A DNA stretch of 64,000 nt from NCBI RefSeq assembly GCF_012275535.1, contig NZ_JAAVTK010000007.1:220941-284940 (forward strand), read 5' to 3'. Each line of letters starts with the position of its first letter. Position 1 is the first letter of the stretch. This document shows positions 8,367-16,489 of this stretch, in pieces. The DNA comes from Hymenobacter artigasi (lineage in GTDB: Bacteria > Bacteroidota > Bacteroidia > Cytophagales > Hymenobacteraceae). The translations under genes were made by a program, and so were the position numbers. The notes beneath the pieces are model-generated. The model saw nothing but the letters and a program-made list of their open reading frames with translations. It made no database searches and was not told the origin of the DNA.

Positions 8367-9023
8367 ATGGATGTCGAGTTGGTTCCCGTGTTGGAAATTC
8401 CCATAATGGCGCAGAGGCGGCTACAGGAAATTCAGCGCCCACCTGCTACTTTCCAGCAAAACCCGATTGAGTGGGATGAGTACCAACGGCAACTTTTAGT
8501 AACGGCGGGATTCTCCGATTACCAGCGCGTAATTCAAGGTTGCAGTTTCGTGCGTGCTGACCAATGGAGCCTGACGGACTTAAGGATGCTGGTGCAGAAT
8601 CATTTGGCCGGTGATAAGGAACCAATTCCCATAAAAGAGTCGTGCGCACTGTTTGGCGGATGCGTCCTTATCGTGGATGGCGTGCCGGTATTGGTGCCGC
8701 AGTGTTGCAGCACAATCGCTGATTTTGCCAGTTGGGAGGCAGTACTAACGCCACAGTTTACATCAGGGCCATTTTGCCTTGAAGGTCACCCAGGCCCAGA
8801 AGCGGTGAAAACCGATACCCGACTTATAATAACATGCGAAGACCAGGATGAAAGTTTCGACCAACCCGCGCAACCAAAAATAGAATTGGAAATAGTTGCT
8901 TTAGCTTTTGCCACGGAGCAGGCAAAGCAGATTATGGACGCGTTGTCCGATAAAATTGATTTCCTATCTACTGAGTTAGGCGTGGCAAAGGCTTCTCATT
9001 TTCTCGTTTGGGGAAAATCATGA
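8367..9023 (+). CDS. Orphan cytoplasmic protein, AT-richer than neighbours
   Basis: 218 residues, no signal peptide or membrane segment. Five Cys are clustered in the middle (SCALFGGCVLI and VPQCCSTIAD). The C-terminal part reads KQIMDALSDKIDFLSTELG, probably helical. I do not recognise a family. Codons use many A/T third positions (for example ATA, TTA, GTA), unlike the GC3-rich genes around it, which hints at later acquisition. It follows the lipoprotein by nine bases and ends on the left arm of a terminator shared with sucD. Confidence 0.65.
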   Translation: MDVELVPVLEIPIMAQRRLQEIQRPPATFQQNPIEWDEYQRQLLVTAGFSDYQRVIQGCSFVRADQWSLTDLRMLVQNHLAGDKEPIPIKESCALFGGCVLIVDGVPVLVPQCCSTIADFASWEAVLTPQFTSGPFCLEGHPGPEAVKTDTRLIITCEDQDESFDQPAQPKIELEIVALAFATEQAKQIMDALSDKIDFLSTELGVAKASHFLVWGKS

Positions 9024-9056
9024 AAAAAGGCCTCAGCATTAGCTGAGGCCTTTTTT
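9023..9056. terminator. Bidirectional terminator between convergent genes
   Basis: AAAAAAGGCCTCAGC, a three-base loop, then GCTGAGGCCTTTTTT. Both strands offer a T-run, so it can serve the orphan gene and sucD. The left arm begins in the last base of the stop codon. Confidence 0.9.
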
Positions 9057-9076
9057 GTGTAAACAGCAGGCTTAAA

Positions 9077-9958
9077 TTACTTGCCGCCCAGTACGCGCAG
9101 CATGGTATCGCCAATCTCGGCGGGCGAATCCACAACGTGAATGCCGCACTCGCGCATGATGGCCATTTTAGCAGCAGCCGTATCATCGGCGCCGCCTACG
9201 ATGGCACCGGCGTGGCCCATGCGGCGGCCGGGAGGGGCCGTTTGGCCGGCAATGAAGCCTACCACGGGCTTCTTGTTGCCGGTTGCTTTAATCCAACGAG
9301 CGGCTTCGGCTTCCATGCCGCCGCCGATTTCGCCAATCATCACGATGCCTTCGGTTTCGGGGTCGTTCATCAGCATTTCTACCGCCTGCTTGGTAGTAGT
9401 GCCGATGATGGGGTCGCCGCCGATGCCGATGGCCGTGGTCTGGCCCAGGCCAGCTTTGGTGAGCTGGTCAACCGCTTCGTAGGTCAACGTGCCCGACTTC
9501 GAAACGATGCCGATTTTGCCTTTGGTGAAGATAAAGCCGGGCATGATGCCCACTTTGCACTCGCCGGCGGTCATCACGCCGGGGCAGTTTGGCCCAATCA
9601 TCGTCACCGTGGGGCGCTCCGAGAGGTACTGCTTCACGGCAATCATGTCCTTGGTCGGAATGCCTTCGGTGATGGTGATAATCACCTTGATGCCGGCATC
9701 AGCGGCTTCCATAATCGCGTCGGCGGCGAAAGCCGGGGGCACGAAAATGATGGTGGTGTCGGCACCGGCTTTCTCCACGGCCTCGGCCACGGTGTTGAAC
9801 ACGGGACGGCCCAGGTGCTCGGAGCCGCCTTTGCCGGGCGTCACGCCGCCCACCACGTTGGTGCCGTAGTCCATCATCTGCTGGGCGTGGAACGAGCCCT
9901 CGGAGCCGGTGAAGCCCTGTACGATAACCTTGGAATCTTTATTGACCAGAACGCTCAT
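9077..9958 (-). CDS. sucD: Succinyl-CoA synthetase alpha subunit
   Basis: 293 residues from the ATG at 9956-9958; an upstream in-frame ATG at 10021 would add a Pro/His-rich stretch untypical of the family. The start [18 protein letters not shown] is characteristic. IGPNCPGV, the acidic GEIGG turn and [12 protein letters not shown], with the His that is phosphorylated during catalysis, are present. The enzyme joins succinyl-CoA, ADP (or GDP) and phosphate to give succinate, CoA and nucleoside triphosphate, working with a beta subunit (sucC). No sucC is adjacent, so the subunits are encoded apart. Confidence 0.96.
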   Translation of the reverse strand: MSVLVNKDSKVIVQGFTGSEGSFHAQQMMDYGTNVVGGVTPGKGGSEHLGRPVFNTVAEAVEKAGADTTIIFVPPAFAADAIMEAADAGIKVIITITEGIPTKDMIAVKQYLSERPTVTMIGPNCPGVMTAGECKVGIMPGFIFTKGKIGIVSKSGTLTYEAVDQLTKAGLGQTTAIGIGGDPIIGTTTKQAVEMLMNDPETEGIVMIGEIGGGMEAEAARWIKATGNKKPVVGFIAGQTAPPGRRMGHAGAIVGGADDTAAAKMAIMRECGIHVVDSPAEIGDTMLRVLGGK

Positions 9959-10059
9959 TCGGAGGTGTTTTTGGGTGTTGATGAAGTGGGGAGGCAACCC
10001 AGGCGGGCAGCGGTGGTGCAAAAGTAGGGGATTTTGAGGCTAGGGCAAGGCAAGCGTTT

Positions 10060-10154
10060 GTCATCCTGAGCGGAGTGAAGGACCTTATCGCCGCAGAACG
10101 GTAGTCTGGGCTCTGTTCTGCGGCGATAAGGTCCTTCGCTCCGCTCAGGATGAC
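10060..10154. repeat. Inverted repeat, GTCATCCTGAGCGGAG family
   Basis: GTCATCCTGAGCGGAGTGAA at 10060 runs into GGACCTTATCGCCGCAGAAC and is mirrored by the arm ending CTCAGGATGAC at 10154. The arms are 40 bases with one mismatch around a 15-base loop. A second member with the same outer 30 bases but different inner bases is at 16293-16400. It sits between the divergent sucD and cystathionine beta-synthase-type genes. Confidence 0.95.
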
Positions 10155-10198
10155 AACGGCCCTGAAGTACTTACTGCTGACCCCGCCGCCGAAATTCG

Positions 10199-10206
10199 TA
10201 CCTTTG
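10199..10206 (+). promoter_or_regulatory. -7 promoter element TACCTTTG
   Basis: Exact match to the Bacteroidota -7 consensus TAnnTTTG, 37 bases before the ATG of the next gene. No convincing -33 TTTG is seen. Confidence 0.55.
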
Positions 10207-10243
10207 CAGACTCACTCCCCATCTCCCCACCCATCATTTTTCG

Positions 10244-11221
10244 ATGTATTTCAACCACGTTATCGAGGCTGTTGGCAACACGCCTCTCGTTAAGCTCAAT
10301 AAAGTAACCGACGGCATTAAAGGCACCGTGCTGGCCAAGGTCGAGTATTTCAACCCCGGCAACTCGGTGAAGGACCGCATGGCCATCCGCATGCTGGAAG
10401 ACGCCGAGAAGGCCGGCCTAATCCAGCCCGGCGGCACCATCATCGAGGGCACCAGCGGCAATACCGGCATGGGCCTGGCCCTGGCCGCCATTGCCAAAGG
10501 CTACAACACCATCTTCGTGATGAGTGACAAGCAGAGCAAGGAAAAGCAGGACATTCTGCGCGCCGTGGGCGCCCAGGTGGTGGTGTGCCCCGTAGACGTG
10601 GCCCCCGAAGACCCGCGCAGCTACTATTCCGTGGCCAAGCGCCTGAGCGAGGAAACGCCCAATTCCTTCTACCCCAACCAGTACGACAACCTTTCGAACG
10701 CCGCCGCGCACTACGACGCCACCGGTCCCGAAATCTGGGCGCAGACCGAAGGCAAAATCACGCACTGGGCGGCCGGTGTGGGCACGGGCGGCACCATTTC
10801 CGGCGTCAGCAAGTACCTTAAGGAGCAGAACCCCGCCATCGTGACCATCGGCCTCGATACCTATGGCTCGGTGTTCAAGAAATACAAGGAAACGGGCATC
10901 TTCGACGAAAACGAAATCTACCCTTATAAAACCGAGGGCATCGGCGAAGATATTTTGCCCAAGAACGTGGACTTCGATGTTATCGATTTGTTCATTAAAG
11001 TAACCGACGAGGACGCCGCCGTGATGACGCGCCGCCTGGCCAAAGAGGAAGGCTTATTTGTGGGCTGGAGCTGCGGCTCGGCCGTTTTCGGGGCGCTGGA
11101 GTACGCCCGTGAGCACCTGAAAGAGGACGACACGATGGTGATTATCCTGCCCGACCACGGCACCCGCTACCTCGGCAAAATCTATAACGACGACTGGATG
11201 CGCGCCCAGGGCTGGCTGTAA
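10244..11221 (+). CDS. PLP-dependent cystathionine beta-synthase / cysteine synthase-type enzyme
   Basis: 325 residues. The PLP lysine is Lys43 in PGNSVKDRMA. The substrate loop EGTSGNTGMGLA and the phosphate-binding GVGTGGTISG are intact. FYPNQYDNLSNAAAHY and TEGIGEDILP resemble the catalytic core of cystathionine beta-synthases more than O-acetylserine sulfhydrylases. The C-terminal pair of regulatory CBS (Bateman) domains found in many homologues is absent. Expected role is either homocysteine plus serine to cystathionine, or cysteine formation. Substrate choice cannot be settled by eye. Confidence 0.88.
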   Translation: MYFNHVIEAVGNTPLVKLNKVTDGIKGTVLAKVEYFNPGNSVKDRMAIRMLEDAEKAGLIQPGGTIIEGTSGNTGMGLALAAIAKGYNTIFVMSDKQSKEKQDILRAVGAQVVVCPVDVAPEDPRSYYSVAKRLSEETPNSFYPNQYDNLSNAAAHYDATGPEIWAQTEGKITHWAAGVGTGGTISGVSKYLKEQNPAIVTIGLDTYGSVFKKYKETGIFDENEIYPYKTEGIGEDILPKNVDFDVIDLFIKVTDEDAAVMTRRLAKEEGLFVGWSCGSAVFGALEYAREHLKEDDTMVIILPDHGTRYLGKIYNDDWMRAQGWL

Positions 11222-11292
11222 GTAAGCCCGGTCATTGCGGAAGCGCAGTCAGGATGTTATCTTCGTAAAAGCTTGTTTTTTAACACTACAAT

Positions 11293-11703
11293 ATGTCTAC
11301 TAATTTGAATCACATTGTACTCGTTGACGACAACGAAACCACGAGCTTTCTCAACAACCGGCTGCTGGGGCGGCTCGCCGTAGCCGACCACGTCAGCACG
11401 TTTTCGCGGGCCGATGAAGCCTTCGAGCAGCTCTGGGGTGATAACACTACCGAGAGCAGCGTGCCCGCGCCCGACCTCGTGTTTGTAGACCTGAAAATGC
11501 CCGGCGTGTCCGGCTTCGAGTTCCTGGAGCTCTACAATGCCCTGCCCCAACCCGTGCAGGACCAGACCGTAATGGCCGTCCTCACCACCTCCATGCACGG
11601 CGCCGATACCGCCCGCGTGGCCCAGTACCCCAACGTAGAGTACCTGACCAAGCCCCTCACCGAGGAAAAAATGCGCAAGCTGCTGGAAAAGCGCTTTCAA
11701 TAA
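11293..11703 (+). CDS. Single-domain response regulator (CheY-like)
   Basis: 136 residues, a lone receiver domain. The acidic pair is in VLVDDNETT, the phosphoacceptor is Asp66 in LVFVDLKMPG, the Thr is in VLTTSM and the Lys in YLTKPL. No output domain is present. It is a clear paralogue of the receiver protein at 28682-29086 (both have FLNxRLLxRLAV after the acidic pair). No kinase is adjacent, so it probably acts in a phosphorelay with a distant kinase. A terminator follows. Confidence 0.92.
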   Translation: MSTNLNHIVLVDDNETTSFLNNRLLGRLAVADHVSTFSRADEAFEQLWGDNTTESSVPAPDLVFVDLKMPGVSGFEFLELYNALPQPVQDQTVMAVLTTSMHGADTARVAQYPNVEYLTKPLTEEKMRKLLEKRFQ

Positions 11704-11742
11704 CCCCTGCTTCCTGCCGGTCCGCCCGGTGGAAACGCGCAT

Positions 11743-11779
11743 AAAAAACCGCTGCTGGTTCGCCGACAGCGGTTTTTTT
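11743..11779. terminator. Bidirectional terminator
   Basis: AAAAAACCGCTG pairs with CAGCGGTTTTTT across a short GC-rich loop. It lies between the convergent receiver gene and the 11788 gene and has T-runs on both strands. Confidence 0.9.
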
Positions 11780-11787
11780 ATGCACGC

Positions 11788-12270
11788 TCAGCGCTTGTCG
11801 AAAATGCGAAAAATGCCGGTTTTTTTCTGTTTGATAAAGATGTAGCGGATGGAAAACGCCGTGGGAAACCGGTTCCAGTCGGCCGAGCCGAACTCGATGG
11901 TGGGCTTGAAATCGAGGGAGATGACGAGGGGGATGAAAGCGATTTTATACTCCGCGCCAATCATGCCATCGAAGCCCCAGAAAGTGCCATCGTCCTTATG
12001 GTTGCCCACGTGCGCCCCGGCCCCGAAATAGTAGTTCAGGCTGGGGCCGAGAATGCCGAAATGGCGCTCGGCCAGCACCGTAGCGCTCCGCTCGCGCACC
12101 CCAAACATGCCCAGGCCTTCCAACGTGGTTTTGGGCAGAATGAGCTGCTGAATGGTGAGCCCGTAGTTGTTGCCATCGCTGCGAAGGCCGGCGGCGGTGC
12201 GGTATTTCTGGGCAGCCGCGGGCTGGGTAGCCAGTAGTAGGCATGGAACAAGAAGCAGTAGCAGTTTCAT
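11788..12270 (-). CDS. Small outer-membrane beta-barrel-type protein
   Basis: 160 residues with a signal peptide ending AAAQ. The mature part begins KYRTAAGLRSDGNNYGLTIQ, continues with strands LNYYFGAGAHVG and MIGAEYKIAFIPLVISLDF, and ends with an aromatic-rich strand. It shares its layout (GLR, GLT, GER/AERHFG, YYGAG and 'LxFKP' blocks) with the protein at 34888-35487, so the two are paralogues. The family looks like an eight-strand barrel. No specific function is known to me. Confidence 0.75.
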   Translation of the reverse strand: MKLLLLLVPCLLLATQPAAAQKYRTAAGLRSDGNNYGLTIQQLILPKTTLEGLGMFGVRERSATVLAERHFGILGPSLNYYFGAGAHVGNHKDDGTFWGFDGMIGAEYKIAFIPLVISLDFKPTIEFGSADWNRFPTAFSIRYIFIKQKKTGIFRIFDKR

Positions 12271-12273
12271 AAA

Positions 12274-12317
12274 GTAGAGGGGCGTGGTCGTACCTGGTAG
12301 GGTTTGCCCCGCCCCTA
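12274..12317. repeat. Short imperfect inverted repeat, GTAGGGGCG family
   Basis: GTAGAGGGGCGTGG on the left and CCCCGCCCCTAC on the right flank TACCTGGTAGGG. The wording matches the repeat at 139-236. It sits just upstream of the 11788 gene's start and downstream of the ade stop. Confidence 0.5.
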
Positions 12318-12348
12318 CGCAGAAATCGCGCTAAAAATTGCGCTGCCT

Positions 12349-14004
12349 TTATTCCACCGCATCCACAAACGTGAACTGCTGGCCGTCGAACAGCCCTTTG
12401 TCGCTTAGTTTCAAGCTCGGAATGACGAGCAGCGCCATGAACGAGAGTGTCATAAATGGCGCGCCCAGCGGCGAGCCCATTTGCTTGGACAAGGCATCAA
12501 CGGCGGCATAAGCCTCCGCCACGGCCGTGCCGCTTTGGTCCGACATGAGGCCGGCTACCGGCAGCGGCACCAGAATTTCCTGGCCATCGGCCCCCACGGC
12601 GGCCAGGCCGCCTTTGGCCTGAATCACCAGGTTCACGGCGCGGGCCAGGCTTTCGTCGTCGCAGCCCACGGCCGTGATGTTGTGCGAGTCATGGCCCACG
12701 CTGCTGGCCAGCGCGCCGTGCTTCAGCCCAAAGCCCTGAATGAAGGCCACGGCCGGCGCGACGTGCGGCTGGTAGCGGTTGATAACGGCCAGCTTGAGCA
12801 CGTCGGCGGCCACATCGGGCACCACGAGGCCATTTTCGATGGTGGCCGGCAAATCGACGCGGGCCGTAATGAGCTGGCCATCGAAGCATTCGATGACGCG
12901 CAGCGTGGCCGATTCCTTGGTGGTGGGCAGCTGGAAATCGGCGGCTGTCACGGGCTGGGCGTGGAAGTTATTGACCACGGCAATGGGCGCGGCGGGCAGC
13001 AGCGACTGGCCATTTTCGGCCACCAGCTGTCCATCCAGGTAGGTTTGCAGCACCTCGAAATCGCGCAGGTCTTTCACCACGATGAAGTCGGCCGGGTCAC
13101 CTTCGCCCAGCAGGCCCACGGGCAGGTGGTAGTGCTTCACGGGGTTGATGCAGGCCACGCGCAGCACGTTGAACACGTCGTTGCCGAGGGCCACGGCGCG
13201 CTGCACCAGCTGGTTGATATGGCCCAGCACCAGCGTATCGGGGTGCTTGTCGTCGGAGCAGAACATGAGGTGGTGGTAGTGCTCGGGCATGAGCTCGATG
13301 AGGGCATCGAAGTTGCGGGCCGCCGAGCCCTCGCGGATGAGGATTTTCATGCCCACGGCCAGCTTGTCGAGCGCCTCGGCGGCGGTGAAGCACTCGTGGT
13401 CGGTGCTAATGCCGGCGCTGGCGTAGTGGGCGGCATCATCACCGCGCAGGCCGGGGGCGTGGCCGTCTACGGGGCGGCCGGCGGCGTGGGCCAGGGCAAT
13501 TTTGGCCATCACATCGGCATCGCGGTGCAGCACGCCGGGCCAGTTCATCATCTCGGCCAGGTAGCCGATTTTGGGGTTTTCGAACAGCTTCTTGATGTCG
13601 GCCACCGTTATTTCGGCCCCGGCCGTCTCAAACGGCGTGGCCGGCACGCAACTGGGCGCACCGAAGCAGAACTTGAAGGGCGAGTGCGCCGCGTTTTCGA
13701 GCATGAACTCTACCCCGGCCACGCCCAGCACGTTGCCGATTTCGTGTGGGTCGCTCACGGTAGCTACCGTGCCGTGCGCCACGGCCAGGCGGGCAAACTC
13801 GGTGGGCACCAGCAGCGAGCTTTCAACGTGGACGTGAGCATCGACAAAACCGGGCAGCACGTAGGGTAGAGTAGGGTCGGCCTTGGCCTCGGCAATGGGG
13901 GCGATGGCGGCAATACGGCCGCGCTCAATCGTAATAATGGCGGGCTGAATGGAACGGGCAAAGATGTCAACGACGTTGGCCGTGAGCGAGAAATCAACAG
14001 TCAT
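12349..14004 (-). CDS. ade: Adenine deaminase
   Basis: 551 residues from the ATG at 14002-14004 (MTVDFSLTANVVD). A longer frame to 14238 adds a Gln/Arg-rich stretch that overlaps a small gene on the other strand. Metal-binding motifs are PGFVDAHVHVESS, VSDPHEIGNV, VDGHAPGL and STDHECF, with FCSDDKHPD later. The C-terminal domain has SVGHDSHNI. The enzyme hydrolyses adenine to hypoxanthine and ammonia for purine salvage. Length matches the Ade family, which differs from adenosine-deaminase-like enzymes. It stands alone on this strand. Confidence 0.95.
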   Translation of the reverse strand: MTVDFSLTANVVDIFARSIQPAIITIERGRIAAIAPIAEAKADPTLPYVLPGFVDAHVHVESSLLVPTEFARLAVAHGTVATVSDPHEIGNVLGVAGVEFMLENAAHSPFKFCFGAPSCVPATPFETAGAEITVADIKKLFENPKIGYLAEMMNWPGVLHRDADVMAKIALAHAAGRPVDGHAPGLRGDDAAHYASAGISTDHECFTAAEALDKLAVGMKILIREGSAARNFDALIELMPEHYHHLMFCSDDKHPDTLVLGHINQLVQRAVALGNDVFNVLRVACINPVKHYHLPVGLLGEGDPADFIVVKDLRDFEVLQTYLDGQLVAENGQSLLPAAPIAVVNNFHAQPVTAADFQLPTTKESATLRVIECFDGQLITARVDLPATIENGLVVPDVAADVLKLAVINRYQPHVAPAVAFIQGFGLKHGALASSVGHDSHNITAVGCDDESLARAVNLVIQAKGGLAAVGADGQEILVPLPVAGLMSDQSGTAVAEAYAAVDALSKQMGSPLGAPFMTLSFMALLVIPSLKLSDKGLFDGQQFTFVDAVE

Positions 14005-14066
14005 GGGAGGGGGCTGGAACGAGAAGCAAACCGACCTGTTGCCGGTTTTGCGAGGACAAAGAACCT

Positions 14067-14074
14067 TATATTTG
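14067..14074 (+). promoter_or_regulatory. -7 promoter element TATATTTG
   Basis: Matches TAnnTTTG and lies 18 bases before the GTG of the small lipoprotein at 14092. The implied leader is very short. The position, divergent from ade, supports the small gene being real. Confidence 0.55.
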
Positions 14075-14091
14075 ATAAAAAACCGCTTCCG

Positions 14092-14241
14092 GTGAAAAAG
14101 AACCTTGCCCTTTTGCTGCTCGTGCTGCCGCTGTTGCTGGCCCAGGGCGGCTGTGCCCGCCGCACCGCCCAACAGAAAAAAACCTCTTGGTACAAGCACC
14201 ACAGCGGTGGCAAGTCGGTGCCGTGCCCGTGCGGGCACTAG
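14092..14241 (+). CDS. Very small lipoprotein, 49 residues, GTG start
   Basis: GTG at 14092 opens a 49-codon frame ending TAG at 14239-14241. The product starts VKKNLALLLLVLPLLLAQGG and continues with Cys21, a good lipoprotein signal. The mature part is 29 residues, basic (ARRTAQQKK), with an aromatic-His patch SWYKHHSGG and ending PCPCGH. The Cys-Pro-Cys-Gly-His tail could bind a metal. It has its own -7 motif and lies head-to-head with ade, whose over-extended frame overlaps it. The GTG start and size make it easy to miss. No function is known. Confidence 0.65.
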   Translation: MKKNLALLLLVLPLLLAQGGCARRTAQQKKTSWYKHHSGGKSVPCPCGH

Positions 14242-14348
14242 CAGGGCAATTGAATATTGCTCACGGGTTTGGCTTTGGGCGGGTGCGGGCTGATTGCGTC
14301 CAAACCAGTATTATTGCTGTTCGCTTTCCAATAATACCTGCCTCCGTT

Positions 14349-15077
14349 ATGTTGTTTCTGTCTGCTTCCGCGTTCCGTCGTGGATGTGCTTTGGTGCTTT
14401 GGCTTGGTTGTTTGCCGTGGTTGAATCAATCGGCCGCTGCGCAGGGAAAAGGAAGAAATAAAAATCCGGTTCCACAGCCCGGGCATCTGCACCTGGTAGA
14501 TGGCAGTACGCGACAGGCTCAATTATTATTGATTGATTTTGACCAGCTTAGAGGAACTGGGATTGATGGTGCGGCGGTAACTTACTCGCCCGACGAGGTG
14601 AGCAGTTTCGTCATGGGGGTTGACTCATTCACGGTGCTGCGCGACTTTTACGTCACCTTTACTCGCGACGCCGAACATTACAAAAGCAGTTTCATGCGCG
14701 TGCGGGCGGTCGATGCGGGGTTGGAATACTATGAGTTTCGGGGCACGATGACCCGGACGCAGTTCGATGGGGGAAATGCAGCCTTGTTTGGAGCCGGTAT
14801 CGCGCTGAGAATGGTCGCGGGCAACACGGCCATACCGGGGGGCATCGGCAGCGAGGAGAAGGAGGTTATGACCACTGCCTGGCTGTTGCGGCGCGCGGGC
14901 AACCCCCGCTGGCTCACGCTGCCCACCGGTGCCCGCAACATCCGCGAGGTCATCGAGCCACTTATTGCCGACGACAAAGAACTGGCGGCCACGGTGCGCT
15001 GGGGCAGCATCCGGCGCGAAGACGTATCAGCGCTATTGAGCCAGTACGTTGAACATAAAAAGAGCCGAAAATCATAA
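14349..15077 (+). CDS. Secreted protein of unknown function, paralogue of 17425-18183
   Basis: 242 residues from ATG 14349. An upstream ATG at 14187 lies inside the previous small gene. A signal peptide (WLGCLPWLNQSAAAQ) leads into a domain with HLHLVDGSTRQAQLLLIDFD and SPDEVSSFVMGVDSFTVLR. Near the C-terminus TAWLLRRAGNPRW is followed by EVIEPLIADDKELAATVR. The same order (WFLRRAGEE, then a helical tail with DDPELL) occurs in the protein at 17425. The family looks specific to Bacteroidota and periplasmic. I cannot assign a reaction. Confidence 0.75.
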   Translation: MLFLSASAFRRGCALVLWLGCLPWLNQSAAAQGKGRNKNPVPQPGHLHLVDGSTRQAQLLLIDFDQLRGTGIDGAAVTYSPDEVSSFVMGVDSFTVLRDFYVTFTRDAEHYKSSFMRVRAVDAGLEYYEFRGTMTRTQFDGGNAALFGAGIALRMVAGNTAIPGGIGSEEKEVMTTAWLLRRAGNPRWLTLPTGARNIREVIEPLIADDKELAATVRWGSIRREDVSALLSQYVEHKKSRKS

Positions 15078-15147
15078 CAATGCCCCGCTCATCGGGTAAT
15101 GATGATACTAACGGTAGCTTGCTTTATTTAATTATCTAACCTAACCT

Positions 15148-15555
15148 ATGCCCGACGAACCCACGCCAACTCCCCTCGATTCCATAACCGCCGCCGCTGA
15201 GCAGGTGCGGCAGCAATTGAAGCTAAAGGCCTTCGATGCCGAAGGCGTGGCTCACCTGGATAATTTTATCCGGGCGCAGCGGGGCATTCTGGGGCCGGCC
15301 GAGCGGCCGGGCGTGGTCATGGCGCTGGGCTGCTTCCTGGGGCAGTGCCTGGTAGAGGTATATGGGGGCGAATGGGGCACCGGCAAGGACCGAACGACCG
15401 GCGTGGGGCTGGGCGGTCGATTTTTTTTTAATCCCTTTTATTTAGTCGATGCACAACTGAATGAGGGAGAAAGCGCCTCCGTAGCGGCCTTTTTTGCCTC
15501 CGTTCCCCAGCGGTTGAAGAGCCCACCTGCTGCTCGTAAGGCTTGGATTTCGTAA
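15148..15555 (+). CDS. Conserved small cytoplasmic protein
   Basis: 135 residues with no signal or membrane segment. A helical N-terminal half (ITAAAEQVRQQLKLKAFD, GVAHLDNFIRAQRG) is followed by VMALGCFLGQCLVEVYGGEW and a basic, Phe-rich segment GGRFFFNPFYLVDAQ. It ends with a helix VAAFFASVPQRL. The 'GxFLGxxLxxxYGGxW' arrangement resembles small hypothetical proteins of many bacteria, but I know no function. It precedes cmk by about 30 bases. Confidence 0.7.
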   Translation: MPDEPTPTPLDSITAAAEQVRQQLKLKAFDAEGVAHLDNFIRAQRGILGPAERPGVVMALGCFLGQCLVEVYGGEWGTGKDRTTGVGLGGRFFFNPFYLVDAQLNEGESASVAAFFASVPQRLKSPPAARKAWIS

Positions 15556-15586
15556 TCTTGCGGGGCCAATGGCCGCCCGCGTCGTT

Positions 15587-16279
15587 ATGAAACAACTCGT
15601 TATCGCCATTGATGGTTACTCCTCCTGTGGCAAAAGCACCACAGCCAAAGCCGTAGCGTCGCTGCTACACTACGCCTACGTCGATACGGGGGCGATGTAT
15701 CGCGCCGTTACGCTGCACCTGCTGGAGCAGGGCATCAGCTTCGACGACATGGCCCGCATCGAGCAGGTTTTGCGCGAAATCAGCATCACCTTCCGCCGCC
15801 ACCGCCGCACGGGCCGCAACGAGCTGTTCCTGAACGGCGTGAACTGCGAGGACGACATTCGCCAGATGCGAATTTCCAACTCCGTGAGCGAAGTATCCGT
15901 CATCCCGATGGTGCGGCACGCCATGGTGGCCCAGCAGCAGCAAATGGGCCGCAAGCGCGGCGTGGTGATGGACGGCCGCGACATCGGCACTACCGTGTTT
16001 CCCGATGCGGAGGTGAAAATATTCATGACTGCCGATGTGGAGTTGCGCGCCCGCCGCCGCCAGGACGAGCTGGCCGCAACAGGCGAACAGGTGCCCCTGG
16101 AAGACATCATCGAGAACCTGCGCAAGCGCGACTACCTCGACTCGACGCGCGCCGAAAGCCCGCTGCGCCGCGCCGCCGATGCCGTGCTGCTCGATACCAC
16201 GCACATCACCATTTCGGAGCAGGTCGATTTTGTGCTCGACCGGGTGTCGTCGGCTCTGTTCATGGCGGGCTGGGACTAG
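15587..16279 (+). CDS. cmk: Cytidylate kinase
   Basis: 230 residues from ATG 15587 (MKQLVIAIDGYSSCGKST). An ATG six codons upstream is possible, but the P-loop spacing fits the later start. The nucleotide-binding loop is GYSSCGKST. YVDTGAMYRAVTLHLL, ISNSVSEVSVIPMVR, MDGRDIGTTVFPDAEVKIF and the lid RARRRQDEL with KRDYLDSTR are all typical CMP kinase blocks. It phosphorylates CMP and dCMP using ATP. A repeat of the GTCATCC family follows at once, then ispH. Confidence 0.95.
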   Translation: MKQLVIAIDGYSSCGKSTTAKAVASLLHYAYVDTGAMYRAVTLHLLEQGISFDDMARIEQVLREISITFRRHRRTGRNELFLNGVNCEDDIRQMRISNSVSEVSVIPMVRHAMVAQQQQMGRKRGVVMDGRDIGTTVFPDAEVKIFMTADVELRARRRQDELAATGEQVPLEDIIENLRKRDYLDSTRAESPLRRAADAVLLDTTHITISEQVDFVLDRVSSALFMAGWD

Positions 16280-16292
16280 GCATCAGAAATCG

Positions 16293-16400
16293 TCTGTCAT
16301 CCTGAGCGGAGCGAAGGACCTTATCACGCTTGTGCCGGTTTGAAATTACTGCGAACTGTTCTGGCGTGATAAGGTCCTTCGCTCCGCTCAGGATGACAGA
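16293..16400. repeat. Inverted repeat, GTCATCCTGAGCGGAG family
   Basis: TCTGTCATCCTGAGCGGAGC at 16293 opens a 37-base arm ending ACGC at 16329. It is perfectly mirrored at 16364-16400 around a 34-base loop. The outer 30 bases match the element at 10060, whereas the innermost arm bases (CACGC versus GCCGCAGAAC) differ. It begins 13 bases after the cmk stop. Confidence 0.95.
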
Positions 16401-16436
16401 ATTCCGCGACCAACACCTTACCCCGCCGCCTTGCCG

Positions 16437-16444
16437 TACCTTTG
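16437..16444 (+). promoter_or_regulatory. -7 promoter element TACCTTTG
   Basis: Exact TAnnTTTG match 46 bases before the ispH ATG, just past the inverted repeat, so ispH probably has its own promoter. Confidence 0.55.
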
Positions 16445-16489
16445 TCCCCGGTGAACTCCTCGCCGCCGCAGTGATGTTAAAGGCACAGC

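Noticed and set aside
12481..13869. 462-codon forward frame opposite adenine deaminase
   Set aside because: Shadow of ade on the other strand, with no recognisable domain and low-complexity Gly/His content.
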